From Zingiber officinale (taxonomy: Eukaryota; Streptophyta; Magnoliopsida; Zingiberales; Zingiberaceae), in NCBI RefSeq assembly GCF_018446385.1, contig NC_056000.1, forward strand, positions 73,666,688 through 73,730,687: a stretch of DNA of 64,000 nucleotides, in the 5' to 3' direction. The stretch's first letter is position 1. Each line of letters begins with the position of its first letter. Below the pieces are notes generated by a model. The model had not been told where the DNA came from. It worked only from the letters and a program-made list of their open reading frames with translations, and did no database searches. Shown here in pieces: positions 13,291-26,714 of the stretch. A program made the translations under genes and the position numbers.

Positions 13291-13574
13291 TGATCTGCCC
13301 GCTTGGTGACTCAGTCCGCTCTTTTACACATAACAGAAATCACCCCCTGCTGGCTGTCTGAGATTATCCGCTCAAGTCATCTCTATTATAAATTGAATTT
13401 AAATTCTGTGTAATTTTAAATTCAGCTAAGCCCCCAAAAATCTTCGGCAACAGATTGTTTTGTCGAACAATCTTGAAATAGATTCAATTCTGTTGAGATT
13501 GCCATAGAACAGAATATTGAAGTACAACAGACTCAACACGTGCAGGCCCCTCTGCCCTGATTGGAACTATGCCA

Positions 13575-16500
13575 ATCAATCATGGGGAACAACCAGAGAA
13601 TTTCAGTGGACTGAACTTCAAGAGGTGGTAGCAGAAGATGCTCTTCTACCTGACTACGCTCAACCTGACTCGGTTCTTGGCCGAGGACCCTCCCAAGCGT
13701 GCTGAGGATGTTGATGCGCAGACCATCAGTGCAGTGGAGGCATGGACTCATTCTGAGTTCCTCTGCTGAAACTGTATCCTCAACTACCTTGTCAACTCAC
13801 TATACGTTGTGTATAGCATGAAGAGAACGACTAAGGAGTTGTGGGAGTCCTTGGACAAGAAGTATAAGACGAAGGATGCAGGGCCCAAGAAGTTCATCAT
13901 GGGCTGATTCCTGGACTACAAGATGGTGGACTCCAAGACGGTGATCAGCCAAGTCCAGGAGCTTCAAGTAATCTTGCACGAGATCTACTCAAAGGGGATG
14001 ATTCTGAGTGAAATCTTTTAAGTGGTTGCTATCATTGAGAAGCTGCCTCCAAGCTAGAAGGATTTCAAGAACTACCTGAAGCACAAGCTGAAGGAGATGA
14101 ATGTGGAGGAACTCATTGTTCGATTTCGCATCGAAGAAGACAACAAGAGTTCAGTGAGAAAACTGTTCTCTCAAGCTACTGTGAAAGTCAACGTGGTCGA
14201 GCACGATCAAAGCTTGAAATGGAAGAACCCTAAGTCTTCCAAGATGGGACCTAGAGGAGGCATCAGCAAGAAGAAGTTCTCTGGGAAGTGCTTCAACTAT
14301 GACAAAGTGGGTCACAACTCTTCGGAGTGTAGGAAGCCAAAGAAGAAGCAGAAGGCTAACCTGAATGAGGGACCAGAAATGGACGACCTCTGCGCTGTGG
14401 TCTCTGAGTTGAACCTGATCGATTCAAACTCGCAGCAATGGTGGATCGATACTAGAGCTACCAGACATGTTTGTTGCAATAAGGAGTTGCTCCACAACTT
14501 TAAAGAAGTCACTGGAGACAAGCTGTTCATGGGGAACTCAGCAACCTCAGACATCGTGAGCCAAGGAAAGGTGGTGCTAGAGATGACCTCGGGCAAGGAC
14601 CTTATTCTGAATAATGTGTTGTATGTTCCGGAAATTCAGAAGAATCTAGTGTCCGGATCACTAAAGCAAACATGACTTTCACATTGTTTTTGAGTCGAAC
14701 AAAGTTATATTATCCAAGAATGAAGTGTTTGTAGAAAGGGGCTATGTATCTAATGAGTTGTTTAAGCTCAATATAATGGCGATTAGGCGTACGATAAATA
14801 AAACTGAAAGCTCTTCCACTTATATGCTTGAGTCTTCGTGTTTGTGGCATGGTAGACTATGACATGTTAACTACGATGTATTGCGTAGATTAATTAATAT
14901 GCAAGGCATACCTATATTCCACCTTGACCCAAAATACAAGTGTGAGATTTGTGTTGAAGCAAAAATGACAAGGTCATCGTTTCAACATATTGAAAGAAGT
15001 AACGAACCACTTGACCTAATCCACACTGATGTGTGCGACCTAAAAGGTAAACCAACACGTGGTGGTAATAAATACTTCATCACTTTTGTAGATGATAACA
15101 TAAGATATTGTTATGTGTAGAAATTTACTCACTATAAGAATGAGGATGAAAATCAACTTAATAGAAAGATTAAGGTGGTTCGAAGTGACCGAGGCGGTGA
15201 ATATATATCACCGTTTGTTGAGTTGTGTGTTGAACATGGGATCAGACACGAAACAACAACTCCTTATACTCCTCAGTAAAATGGAGTTGCTGAGCGAAAG
15301 AATTGAACTCTAAAGGAGATGATAAATGCTCTTCTATTGAGCTCCGGATTGCCAGAGTTCATGTGGGGGGAAGCTATGTTAACAGCTAATTATCTTTTAA
15401 ATAAGGTGTCCCAGAAGAAAATAGATAAGAGCCCTTATGAATTGTGGAATAGAAGACAACCATCCTACAAATATTTACTAATGTGGAGGTGTCTTGCCAA
15501 AGTGTTGGTGCCTGATCATAAAAGGATTAAGATAAGACCAAAGACCATTGATTGCATATTTATTGGATATGCACAGAATAGAACTACGTATCGATTTTGT
15601 ATGTATAGGTCACACATACCAGAGATACACAAGAACTTGATAATATAATCGAGAAATACCTCGTTCTTCGAGCATGTGTTTCTGTACAAGACCTGTGAGG
15701 ATGCTAGCACCTCAAAATGGGCATATGAAACATAAGATGAAAATGATGATGAGGAACCTGTGGAGGTTGAGCCTAGACGGAGCAAAAGAGCTCAAGTAGA
15801 AAAATCCTATGGATCGGATTTTATCACTTTCATGTTGGAGTGAGCCTCGTAGTTACTCAGAAGTTGTAGGCTCTTCTGATGGACCTCACTGAAAAGAGGC
15901 AATTGCATCTGAGATAGAATTTATCTTACAAAATCACACTTGGAAACTTGTGGATCTTCCTCCGGGAAGTAATTCACTAGGTTGAAAGTGGATTTTCAAG
16001 AAGAAAATGAAGTATGATGGCACGATTGATAAATATAAGGACAGATTGGTAATCAAAGGATACCGATAATGAGAAAGCCTCGATTACTTTGATATGTATT
16101 ATCCGGTGTCGAGAATAACTTCCATTAGAGTATTGTTGGCTATTGTCGCTCTATAGAATCTCGAAATACATCAGATGGATGTAAAGACTGTCTTTCTAAA
16201 TGGGGATTTAGAAGAGAAAATCTACATGGAGCAACCTGAGGGGTTTTCTGTGCCAGGACAGAAAAACAAGATTTGTAGATTCGTGAAGTCACTATATGGC
16301 TTGAAACAAGCACCAAAGCAGTGGTATAAGAAATTTGATAATGTCATGAAGGAATGTGGAGTCAAGATTAATGAATGTGATAAATGTGTCTACATAAAAG
16401 TCACAGAGAATGACTACGACATCATCTTGTGTCTATATGTAGATGACATACTTATCATTGGAAGTAATGATAAGATAATCAAATCCACTAAAGATATGTT

Positions 16501-17440
16501 AAACTCAAGATTCGACATGAAAAGACATGGGACTAGATGATGTGATTCTAGGAATCAAAATTTTTAGAATGACAAAAGGACTTGTTCTTAGTCAGTCCCA
16601 TTACGTGGACAAGAATCTTGAGAAATTCACCAAGGGTGATACTGTGTTAGCACGAATGCCGATAGATATGAGTCAACATCTATCAAAAAATCAAGGTGAA
16701 AGTATCTCTCAGATAGAGTACTCTCGAGTGATTGGAAGTCTGATGTACTTGATGAGTTGTACACGACCAGACTTAACTTACGCAGTAAATAAACTGAGTA
16801 TATACACGAGTAAGCCCGGTGTTGAGCAATGAAAAGGGATAACAAGAGTACTGAGGTACTTGAGGTATACTCGTGAATATAGACTGCACTATACAAGATA
16901 TCCTACTGTGATCGAAGGATACAGTGATGCAAATTGGATATATGATATAAAAGACTCTAAATCTATGAGTGGATATGTCTTCACTCTCGCAGGTGCAGCT
17001 ATTTCTTGGAAATCTTCTAAGCAAACCGTAATAATCAGATCCACGATGGAATCTGAGTTTGCAGCTCTTGACAAATGTAGTGAAGAGCCTGAATGGCTAC
17101 GAAAATTCTCAGAAGATATTCCACGATGACCAAAACCTGTGCCGACAATTTGCATACATTGCGATAGTCAAACAGCAATTGGTCGAGTATAGAGCCATAT
17201 GTATAATGGTAAGTCTAGACATATACGTCGTAGACATAATACCATTAGACAACTACTCTCAATAGGAGTTATCACTGTTGACTAAGTGAAGTTAAAGGAT
17301 AACCTAGCGGATCTGCTAACCAAAGGATTAAATCGAGAGTTAGTTGCAAGCTTATCACGAGGAATAAGCTTGATGTCGTTATCAGTGATCAATGCAGAGG
17401 ACACCGAACCTATGTTGATTGGAGATCCCAAGAATTAGGT
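13575..17440 (+). pseudogene. Copia-D gag-pol polyprotein, broken
   Basis: The gag frame reads LNFKRW, stop, QKMLFYLTTLNL and continues with further stops to about 14090. An open stretch 14097-14675 then carries a damaged zinc knuckle ([14 protein letters not shown], second Cys replaced by Tyr) and a protease site WIDTRATRH in which the Gly after the catalytic Asp-Thr is Arg. Integrase pieces lie at 14881-15650, RT at about 15900-16830 (YVDDILIIG near 16435) and RNase H at about 16830-17330, ending near ADLLTKGLNREL. Many stops and frameshifts make it dead. It belongs to a different copia lineage from Copia-A and Copia-B. Confidence 0.92.
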
Positions 17441-17887
17441 TTAAAGAGACAACTAATTTGCACTAACTAAACACACTATGGGGGATAGCCCAATGAAATA
17501 GTGACTAGACCAGGGTAAGCCGATGGACTTTTAATGATCAAGAAGAGTAGATGGCAACTCTTGAGGGATCACCTATGTGAGAAAGAAGTGGGACCGCTTC
17601 AAAGAGAATTGGAGGCACAATTCTTAGAGATTCTCACAGAACTAGGCGTGTTCATGGCCAAGAATAAACACACTCATGAGAACTGAGTTATATCAGGGAG
17701 AGTCTTGGGTGAGATTTGTCACTGTTTACACAAACGACAGTATAGTTCAAGAACATTGTGTCTACTATCAGCTAGTAAGCAACCAGATCTTCACAAGAAA
17801 AGGTTCAAAGGGTAAAATCTACCTATCCTATACTTGACTCAACTGCTGAATGCTATCACATACCCTATCTCCATTCATGTGGGGGAT
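17441..17887 (+). other. Copia-D 3' untranslated region and polypurine tract
   Basis: No open frame. It ends with a purine-rich tract (TGTGGGGGAT, 17878-17887) directly before the 3' LTR, the expected plus-strand primer. Confidence 0.75.
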
Positions 17888-19060
17888 TGTTGGATAGAAG
17901 TGAATAGAGAAGAGGTGGAAGAGGAAAGAGGCTCCATTGTGAATGGAACTTTAGTCCCACATTGGGAGTTTCATGGCATGATGGTTGGTTTATATTGATT
18001 CACATGTATTGAGGATGTGAACAAATGCATGGGGAGAGACTCTCTCTCACGCGTGGGTGCGTAAGGGGGGTGCAAATCCAAGGCTCGGATTGCACTGAAC
18101 TATGTTGACTCGTGTGCCTAAGGGGAACAACTAACATTTTGTGATGTAAACCTTTTTGCAACTGTGTAACTGATGCATTAAAGTCGAGATTAATGCAAAA
18201 TCAAAACGGTCGAGATAATGAGTGAAACGGTGGGCGTTTCGCTGCTCGGCAAGTAATGGTCATTAATCAACCATTAATACTGTCGTTGATATAAGCTCCT
18301 ATATAAGGAGGCTGCGATCACAGGCAGAGGATATCAACACAAGCAGAAGCTCTTCACCTTCGTTCCCTCATCCTCTGTCATGCAACTCCTACTCGGCAGA
18401 GTGCCCGTGATAGCATTCGGGTGCCCTTCAATTCGTCGTGACCACTAGTGCTTGGTGGAATCACAGTCAACCGTTGTATCCTGAGAAACAGACGACCCAA
18501 GTAAACCTCGAAGCATTGCCAGAGGTGGGGCGAATCTGTTTCAAGGAAACTGTGTCAATCGCAGGCCTCGGTCTGCTGCTCAAACTCGACCGACCTCGCT
18601 CGATCTGCTCCTAGACCTACCGCTCTGCAACGCAGATCTGTCATTCTGCAACACAGATCTGCCACAGCGGCTTTGCAACCTAGATCTGTCATTCTGCAAC
18701 ACAGATCTGCCACAGCGGCTTTGCAACCTAGATCTGTCATTCTGCAGACCTGCTTTGCCACTCTGCAACGCAGGTCTGTCACTCTGCAGACCTGCTATGT
18801 CGCGATCTACTTTTTCGCGACTTGCTCTGTCACTCTGTAGACCTGCTCTGTCGCTCTGCAACAAAGATCTACTGCTCGGCTGATCTGCCCGCTCGGTGAC
18901 TCAGTCCGCTCTTCTGCACATAACAAAAACCAGCCCCTGCTGGCAGCCTGAGATTATCCGCTCAAGTCATCTCTATTATAAGTTGAATTTAAATTATGTG
19001 TAATTTTAAATTCAGCTGAGCCCCAAAAAAATCTCCAACAACAGATTGTTTTGTCGAACA
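17888..19060 (+). repeat. Copia-D 3' LTR
   Basis: TGTTGGATAGAAG...TCGAACA, 1173 bp, intact relative to the 5' copy. TATATAA lies at 18300-18306. A GATCTG/TCATTCTGCAAC minisatellite lies at 18600-18860. Confidence 0.93.
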
Positions 19061-22000
19061 ACAAAATGGTCAGAGAATCACAATGACTTGTCAGAATCAC
19101 AACCGTTTTGTCAAAAATTATTCCTCTATTGTAATATGAGCATTCACTAGAACCTTCTTCGAAGATGATTATACTTCCCATCAGCCGACAACTTTTGACA
19201 TCATATTCCTTCAACCGCCTCATTAATGACGAAAGTTACAAAAGGGGTGTGCATAAGTAACGGAAGATTCCTCGGATGATAACTACGCCTCCCAGACTGT
19301 ACATATTTCCTTACTCGACAACTTCTAACACCCGACAATATTTGTCATCTCACAATTGCGGAGGCTATGAGATATGATATATAAAGGAGAGGTCTTTTCC
19401 ATTGATGAGGTATATGAAATCACCTAAAGTTATTCTCAATTACGTTCAACCATCTACACTAATCTACTATTTTTATTTCCTTTCGGTCAGCATACTTGTG
19501 CATTAGCACTCTTAGTGTATGTAAAGAGGGAGAAGAAATTTCTTTTTTTCTAATTCAAAGTATTCACTCAGTCACAGTCACATGTCTAACGTGTCATCTC
19601 TTTATTTTTCAACAAGTAGGAGTAGAACCTAATTAATTCTATGTAGAATCCTTATATTTAAGTTGACTATTAAAGTTACTAATGAGTAAAGTAAAATCAA
19701 TTTAAGTTTTATTTTATTTAAATTTATTTGATAAAATAATGAACTAAATCTAATCAAATTTAAAATAAATTATATAATTAAAATAGTTATTCAAATTTGA
19801 TCTGTTTCTTTTGAGTTAAGTATAACACCTTTACGCTACACCTACACGATATGATATTAGTTATGCCTCAGGATTTGGTTGGTAAAAGGTAAGAAATATT
19901 TTCTAAGTAATTAAAGCTAAATTCCACTGAGTAAGAGTGCGTTAGACCGATCTATAAATTGGACTTATAGAAATGTATTAGATCGATCTATAAATTGGAT
20001 TTGATAAAAGTGTACACGACTCATATAATAGTGCAAGAGCGATGCTTGAGAATCCTAAATACGATAATATACTTTATCTTATAAAATATTAATTTAATTT
20101 TTTATATTAAATATTAACTGATAGATACTATATTTGATTTTAACCAAAAAATCAAGAAAAATATATTTTCTAAAATCATTGACCCAAGATATTTATAGAA
20201 GTATCTCTGCTCAATATGTTGTCAATCCTAAGATTTATGGTTAAAGAGAAACATGGTAATACTTATTTTTTATATAAAAAATAATTAAAAAAATTACTAA
20301 TAAATTTTAAAATTATTTTCATTATCAAAAGAAAAAGGGATATTAACGTAATTTTATTTAACTAAAATTAGTAATTAAGGGTTCATATTCTTAATTAAAT
20401 ACTAATATAGTAAGATATTAGTTGATGACTTGATGTCGTAAAATACAGTCGGCAAACACATCCAAAATTTTTGGTTGGAGATAGGTTTAGGTGTTACAAC
20501 TTGCATGCTTATGCCAAACACCATACCGCAAAATTCGAAAGCTCTTAAGTTTTTCATCGTCCTTGTAAGAAAAAAAAATCATACGCCTTCATTTCTTATT
20601 TATCAACCAAATTAACATCAACAAATTGATCAATTTATGTTGAACCTTTCTAATCATAGTTTTAGTTTGATCAATTATTATATGATAAATTTATAGAATT
20701 GAATCCTGACGGATTTCACTTTTTTTAATAGAATTTGACTGTAAGCAGCCCCAGGTCCAAGAAACAGTGTTGGCAAGAGGCAAGGCAGGTTACACTGGAC
20801 GTCGATGATATGATTCTCACGCAGTGCACTTTTACACGCCTCTGGTGCTCAAAAATATGGTATGTTAGGTTGTTGGGCTACGAGCTAACTCATTTCCTGA
20901 ATTTATTAGATGGACGAAGTATGAGACCGGATTACTCATCCTAAGATTAGTCAGGATGCAAACACTGAACATCAGACCATTTTTTTCTTTTGTTTTTTTT
21001 TTTATCATAAGCATATCATATGTGGTACACACGCTCATCTATGGGTAAATTTAGAGTGCATTCTTATCGTGTAGGAAGTTTAGCTATGAGAATTTTCCCT
21101 CGGTTGAGTTGGTAACAATCTCAATAAGAAATACTTCACCTTTTCTATTGACTTTAGATGTCATCTTCGTGTTGGTATAGACTATTGTGATACCCATGTT
21201 GTTATGTTCAATGTCTAGATTTGTCTGGACATTAAATAAATTAAATGGCAAGTAACATATAATTGTTATATATATTACTATCGATTTTCTCCTTAATGGA
21301 AAGAAGATAATGGAAACACAATTAAGAGAATTGAATTTAGACATGGCAAAGTAAAGAAAAAAGGCACTTGATTGCATAGTTGGAAAAGGATTAGGAAATT
21401 GAATATAAACTACTTTTTTTTCCCCAAAGACTTATTTAATGGTTATTAAATAGCAATTCATGATATTACACTTAAGAAAAAATCAACTTTTTTTTTTAAA
21501 TAACAATCAATTATGGCATTTTAATTTGTTAATAAATGCACATAAGCTTGTTGACAATATCATAACTAAAATTGATGAGCTATAAATGAACGCGTAGCAC
21601 TTAATCAACGTCATTTTTGCTCAACTAAAATTGAACTATTCTGTCATTTTGGTTAGTTGAATGGGCAGATCTTATCTTAAACTATATTTAAATAATATAG
21701 AAAATAAAAAAAATATAGTAGTTAATTTTTTAAAAAAATGCGATGAAATATTTTATTTTTTACCTTATCATTTTTCTCATCCCAAAATACCTTTATTAAA
21801 AAAATACCGATTCAACTTTGTTAAAAATTTATAGATAATTTTTTTATTAAAAAAATATTTTATCAATATTATTAAAATTTAATCAAAATTATTTTAATAT
21901 ACTTTACAAATTTTATAATAATATTATTAAATAATTCTAATAGTTAATTAATAATTATTAATAATAGTGAATGGGTTGCTTATAATATTTTAGTAGTTAT

Positions 22001-23307
22001 CAAATAACTATTATAATCTTACTATTTTATTAAAAATCTATCCCCTTTACTAACTAACTTTGGTGAAGCCTAAAATGGATTTACGTTACTGTCATTTTTT
22101 CTATTCACACTAAAAATAATTTCAAGGTTTATTAGTAATTCCACAAGCGAAACAATCAGTGATCTATAGTTCGAGACTCAGCTACGACGTATTATTATGA
22201 ATTTTTCTCATCATTAATTTTTTTTGGTTGTTTTATATAAAAAAATAAAGTTCTCTTTAGTCCCACATCTTAGAATTGATAACACTATGATCAAAGAAGA
22301 TTCTATAAATATTTTAAGCCGACGTTAAAAAATATATTTTTCTTAATTTTTTTACTAAGATAAGTATAATATTAAATTAAAATAATTTTTTTCATAGGGA
22401 AACTTATTATAGTAGTTTATTGTTGGGGTTCAAATAATTTATATATTATTATATTACACACGCAACGCGCGATCACACTAGTAATATATAATAAATTTGA
22501 TCATATTAAAGTAATTTAAACTAAGTTTAAATCATTTAAATTAAAATTATGTATAATTTTGACTATTTTTAAGAATTTTTTAAAACTATTCTCGTAATTA
22601 AGAATATGATTAAAAAGTTTTTACGTGTTGTATGATATTGGAGGAATTTATAGTTCCTTTCATAGTCCACACCGGTACCAGCACCGGTATAATACCCTTT
22701 TTTTATTAAAATTATTTTATTTTATTTATATTCGTATTTTTTTAATATTTAAATTAAAAATTTTATTTGAAAAATAATTTTAATATATATATATATATAT
22801 AAACATTCTCATTCATGATTTAAAATTTTAAATTTATCAAAATTTTAAATATATGATTTTGATATTAAGACTTTACCTTGTGGATTTGTTCGGATTAAAC
22901 TCGGGGCGTCTGAAACTTATCCGAGTGTTCATATGTGAACTAGTCCCAGTGTCTTTTAATTTTTTTTATCTCTTAATTTTTTTAAATTTTATTTTAAGTA
23001 TATTATATATATTTAAGGTTCAAAATTTTAAAATTTACGAGTTAAATTATATTATATATTTGAGTCAATAAAATTTTTTCTTAGCGTTCAAACTTTTCTC
23101 TTAGATTATAATATTCAAGATTAAAAATTTTAGATAGAGTATATTATATATATTTATGGTTTAAATTTTTAAAAATTAAAAGTTAAATTATCATGAGTTG
23201 AAGTTAATAAGATTTTTTTTTATAATTCAGACTTTCCTCTTAAGTTATAATGTTCAAGATAAGATAAATAATTTTAAATGTTCATAGATATAATATGTAT
23301 TCATAGG
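19061..23307. other. Gene-free AT-rich DNA
   Basis: No convincing gene on either strand. The first 500 bp resemble an LTR or leader fragment (TATATAAAGG at about 19379). The rest is strongly AT-rich, with homopolymers, an (AT)n run at about 22780-22800 and an ACCGGTACCAGCACCGGT inverted motif at about 22670-22688. Bases 22980-23280 contain two or three diverged copies of a unit of about 130 bp (TATATTATATATATTTA followed by a TCTTA...TTATAATnTTCAAGAT stretch). Confidence 0.6.
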
Positions 23308-23466
23308 TAGTGGTGGATCTAGAGAGAGCAGGAGTGTGCTTGAGCACCTTCTTGCTCCTAAAAAATTCCATTTGTATGTTACAGTCCGAGGGACAACGAG
23401 AAGGAAGACAAGTTTCAGCTCCCTTTTTTGAGCACTATTTTTCTTTTTTGTCTGGATCTGCCACTG
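23308..23466. mobile_element. hAT-like MITE, 159 bp
   Basis: The ends are imperfect inverted repeats: TAGTGGTGGATCTAGA on the left and, on the other strand, CAGTGGCAGATCCAGA on the right (12 of 16 match). They are flanked by a perfect 8-bp duplication TTCATAGG at 23300-23307 and 23467-23474. TIRs of CAGTGGCGGA type and 8-bp target sites fit the hAT superfamily. The next base also matches, so a 9-bp (Mutator-type) duplication cannot be excluded. No transposase is encoded. Confidence 0.72.
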
Positions 23467-23474
23467 TTCATAGG

Positions 23475-24566
23475 TATAGTATACGTATTTAGAATATTTT
23501 TTTTAAAAAAAAATAGTTTTTTTTTAAAAAATATCGAGAGACCTGGATTTAATACTGGCACCAATAAAAAAAAATAAAAAACAAATAAATCGAGACATCT
23601 GAATTAATTGTAGACATTTTGAATAATTATTACAGACTATTTTTCAAGGAATGGTTCGTAGAATTGCTTCGGATGGCTGTAATGATTAACACATGAAATG
23701 TTGTCATCAATGAAGTATGAGTTCAAATCTCAATAAAATCGAGGTAAATGTTTTCCTTATGTGATAGTTACTATTACAAAAGCTAGTAGTCGTCCGTGAT
23801 TTATATCCTTCGTATTAATTCTGGGATGAATTGATGGGAACATTGAGGACGAATGTATTCATCTTTTACCATCGGGAATGGTCCGTAGCATCTCATTAAA
23901 TATATATAAATATATCAAATGACCGAGAAGCTTCAACGAATTTGTTTGAAATTTCTGCGAAGGTGACGCGTTTCTTGGCTGCCAAGGCATTGCTCTGTTT
24001 CGTACACGTGTTTTTATTATTCTTGTACGCGGGCCGCCGTTTGCCGCCTCTAGTTTTCAAATTACAAATGGTTTCTTACTTGTCTTCATTTATCACAGAT
24101 AACTTCGACGTCGAATGATTATTATTACTGGATGAAACCTGATTTACTCCTTCAGATAATGTGAGGCCCGTCCGATTAGAGCATTCATATCTGTACTATT
24201 CTAAATCTTATAATTTTTTTATTAAAAAAATCAAAAAATAAAACTACTATCCTAAAAAAAAAAAATATTTATTTTCAATATCTCCAATTAAACTCTTTAT
24301 TATTACAAATATAATAATAACAATAAATAAAGGAGAAAAATAAAAATAATATAAATTTTTGGATAACTAAAGTAGTGTAAAAAATAATTATTTAAATTTA
24401 ATAAAATAAATAATTTATTTTAAATTAAAAAATAAAAAAACTGGTATGTATGCTCGTGCACCTTTTAGCAAAATAAATTGGTTCTTACTAATTTTTAAAT
24501 ACATATTTTTTGAAAGTTGAGTTCACCGTCACACAATTTAAGAGACTTAAAATTGCACCGACTCAT
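23475..24566. other. Gene-free region upstream of the membrane-protein gene
   Basis: AT-rich and without a credible coding frame. It likely contains distal promoter sequence of the gene at 24667, but no recognisable element was found apart from the TATA box. Confidence 0.5.
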
Positions 24567-24584
24567 GCGTGTCGGTCATCCGAC

Positions 24585-24592
24585 TATTTATA
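24585..24592 (+). promoter_or_regulatory. Probable TATA box of the membrane-protein gene
   Basis: TATTTATA lies about 75 bp upstream of the ATG at 24667, which suits a short 5' UTR. It is the only good TATA-like site just upstream of the GC-rich open frame. Confidence 0.5.
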
Positions 24593-24666
24593 CGAGACAT
24601 TGGACATGAATCTAAATTCTTGCAGGTTAATTCTCAATTTCCAGAGTTCTCCAGCCATTTGCTGCC

Positions 24667-25122
24667 ATGGCAGGAAGAAATAAGCAACACGATCACGGCA
24701 GCGAACCACCGGGGCCGCCGCACCCCGTCGACGCCCCCCGCCGACGACGACGCACTTGGCTGTCCGTGTTTCCCCTGCTCTACCTCAGCGCCAGCGCCGC
24801 AGTCTACGGCTACCGGGAGCGCGGCGAACCCTGGAGTTTGGCCTTCGTGCTGTTCTCCTACTCCGACCTTCTGGCTCTCTTCTACTGCCTCGGAAGGTTC
24901 GAGCGGGCGGCGGAGGGGGAGGGCACGACGGAGCAGAGGCGGAGGCTGAAGGCGGTGATATGGGCGTTGGCGGCGGCGCTCATGGCGGGGTTCAGCTTCA
25001 GGGTGTCGGCGGTCCTGCCGGCGGCTCTGGGGGCTCTCATCTGGGTGATGGCCGCCAGTGTGACGGTGGGCGGATTTTGCGGCCTCTTCTTGTTCGATCG
25101 GCGCGACAACGAGAAGCAGTAG
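24667..25122 (+). CDS. Small four-helix plant membrane protein, function unknown
   Basis: A 151-residue intronless frame in a sharp GC-rich island between AT-rich flanks, with GC-rich third codon positions as in many monocot genes. The start is chosen because GCCATGGCA is a near-ideal plant initiation context. The N-terminus (1-30) is hydrophilic with Pro-rich and Arg-rich stretches (RRRRR at 25-29). Four hydrophobic segments follow at about 31-47, 56-74, 96-111 and 118-143, ending in a short charged tail. The second contains SYSDLLALFYCL, followed by an ERAAEGEG-type charged loop. The layout recalls a plant-specific family of uncharacterised membrane proteins, possibly the DUF6490 type, but this is from memory. 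A frame overlapping on the same strand (24756-25136) is a shadow. Confidence 0.82.
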   Translation: MAGRNKQHDHGSEPPGPPHPVDAPRRRRRTWLSVFPLLYLSASAAVYGYRERGEPWSLAFVLFSYSDLLALFYCLGRFERAAEGEGTTEQRRRLKAVIWALAAALMAGFSFRVSAVLPAALGALIWVMAASVTVGGFCGLFLFDRRDNEKQ

Positions 25123-26698
25123 TGATTGCTAGCTGATTCGTTGCGTCGATCGCTTCTCTCTATTTCTGTTTAATTGTGTGCAAGATGGAATTTTTTTTTT
25201 GTTTTTTTGTTACACTGTCGTAGTACTATAGGTATCATAATATAGACATTTGAATGTTAATGACCAACATTAATGATATTATATTATAAATATTTGTTAT
25301 AATATAAATATATACTTCACCTTTAATTAATATTGATTAATATTATATTTATAACCGTTACCAATTTGTATCTATTACCCTCCAGAGAATTTATTTTAAT
25401 TAATATTGATCGACAGAGGTATTATGAAAAATAAGATGTACTTTCTTGATTTCTACGTAAATTCATTGGACGACGATGATGACATAAATTCCTGCACAAG
25501 AGCTCGCTCGGGTGGCCCGCGTGGCGCGCCTCCATTGGCCCGGACTAATACCTATCGATGCAGATGGACTTGGTCGAGCTCTTTTAATCGATATATGATA
25601 AGTGCGTAGGAGAGGTATATGATAATTCCGTAGCAGAAGAAGGATATGGATGAAGAAGACATCATTTACCAATCAGCATGGAAATCAAGGAGGACTTTCC
25701 TTAAGATGTGATTCATGTATCATCTGTGAGAACATCCTATTTGGGGGATAAAGTAGTCCCTTCAATCAAAAATTTCAAGGGTGTTCTTATCCGTGTTCGA
25801 GCTTATTTACTTGTCAAGCTTACTCAACTAACTAATAATATTGTTGTTCTTATAAATTATAAACATTTATATATAAACATGAAACTTATATTATTTACTC
25901 ATATATATATATATATAAAAATGAAGATAAACAAGTTAATTTCATGGTTAAGTATAAATTCTCAAATAGTGTATAATTTTTTATGAATAATGTTTTTGTA
26001 CAAATATGTTATCATCAAATTAGTGATGAGTGTTTCGTAAAAAGAGAATGAGAATAGAACTAAAGTTTTGATGTTGTCAAAAATTTAAATTAAGTTTTAT
26101 TATGATCTAATAGATTTATCAAGTGCGTAAGATGCTCAACTTATAGAAAATACTAGTAAGTCAGCTAGATAATATACTAGGCAATAGAAGTCTCGATAGA
26201 CCATGGAAACTATGCAGGAAGCCCAGATGAATCAAATGGACTAGACATTTGACAAGATAGATTTGATAGGCCAAAGAGGACCAGATATCAAATCAAGAGG
26301 AAGCCTTGGTAGACCGATCATATGCTAAGCAAATGAAGTCCAAACAGGTCTTGAGAACTAAATGTTTGACGGGTAAGTGGTAAGCTCCTGTAATGGAGTT
26401 GTGAGGTTGTGTCACAATTGGGATAAACCTTAGACAATGATCCGACTGAAGAAACCAATGGAAATTTCTAAGTCAAAATGAACACAATCCTAATTATCTA
26501 TATTACTCATGCATACTATTATCTAACTCGGTTTTGTAGAATTATTATTATTATTTGCTTGTGCTAACTTTGTTTTATAGAAAAATAAAAATTCAGGTTG
26601 ACCGAGTGTTCAGTCGACTAAACATGAAGATTTAGTCGACCAATTTGGACAGCAAAGAAGGATAAGATCGAGCTCAAGCAAAAATGGAAAAAGAGGAT
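25123..26698. other. Gene-free AT-rich DNA and LTR-like fragment
   Basis: 25123-26030 is AT-rich with an (AT)n run near 25902-25916 and no credible gene; no clear poly(A) signal stands out. From about 26060 the text (GATGTTGTCAAAA, then CAGTCGACTAAACATG near 26611) resembles decayed Sirevirus-type LTR sequence. It ends where the C' LTR begins. Confidence 0.4.
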
Positions 26699-26714
26699 TG
26701 TTGGATCATGAAAG

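Larger units (their letters stand above)
11251..13469 (+). repeat. Copia-D 5' LTR, split by a solo LTR
   Basis: It matches the 3' LTR from TGTTGAATAGAAG to ...TTGTCGAACA. It is split at 11295-12393 and also lacks a block of roughly 150 bp present in the 3' copy just after the split. TATATAA at 12682-12688 is the likely promoter. Bases 12990-13290 hold a minisatellite of repeated GATCTGTCATTCTGCAAC-type units. Confidence 0.9.
11251..19060 (+). mobile_element. Ty1-copia LTR retrotransposon Copia-D with a nested solo LTR
   Basis: Both LTRs are present: 11251-13469 (including an insertion) and 17888-19060. The flanks ACAAT (11246-11250) and ACAAA (19061-19065) match at 4 of 5 bases, consistent with an aged target-site duplication. 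Between the LTRs lies a decayed gag-pol and a polypurine tract. Without the nested LTR and its duplicated TSD the element is about 6.7 kb. Confidence 0.93.

Noticed and set aside
18555..18864. Repetitive Cys/Arg-rich minus-strand frames
   Set aside because: They are read through the Copia-D LTR minisatellite.
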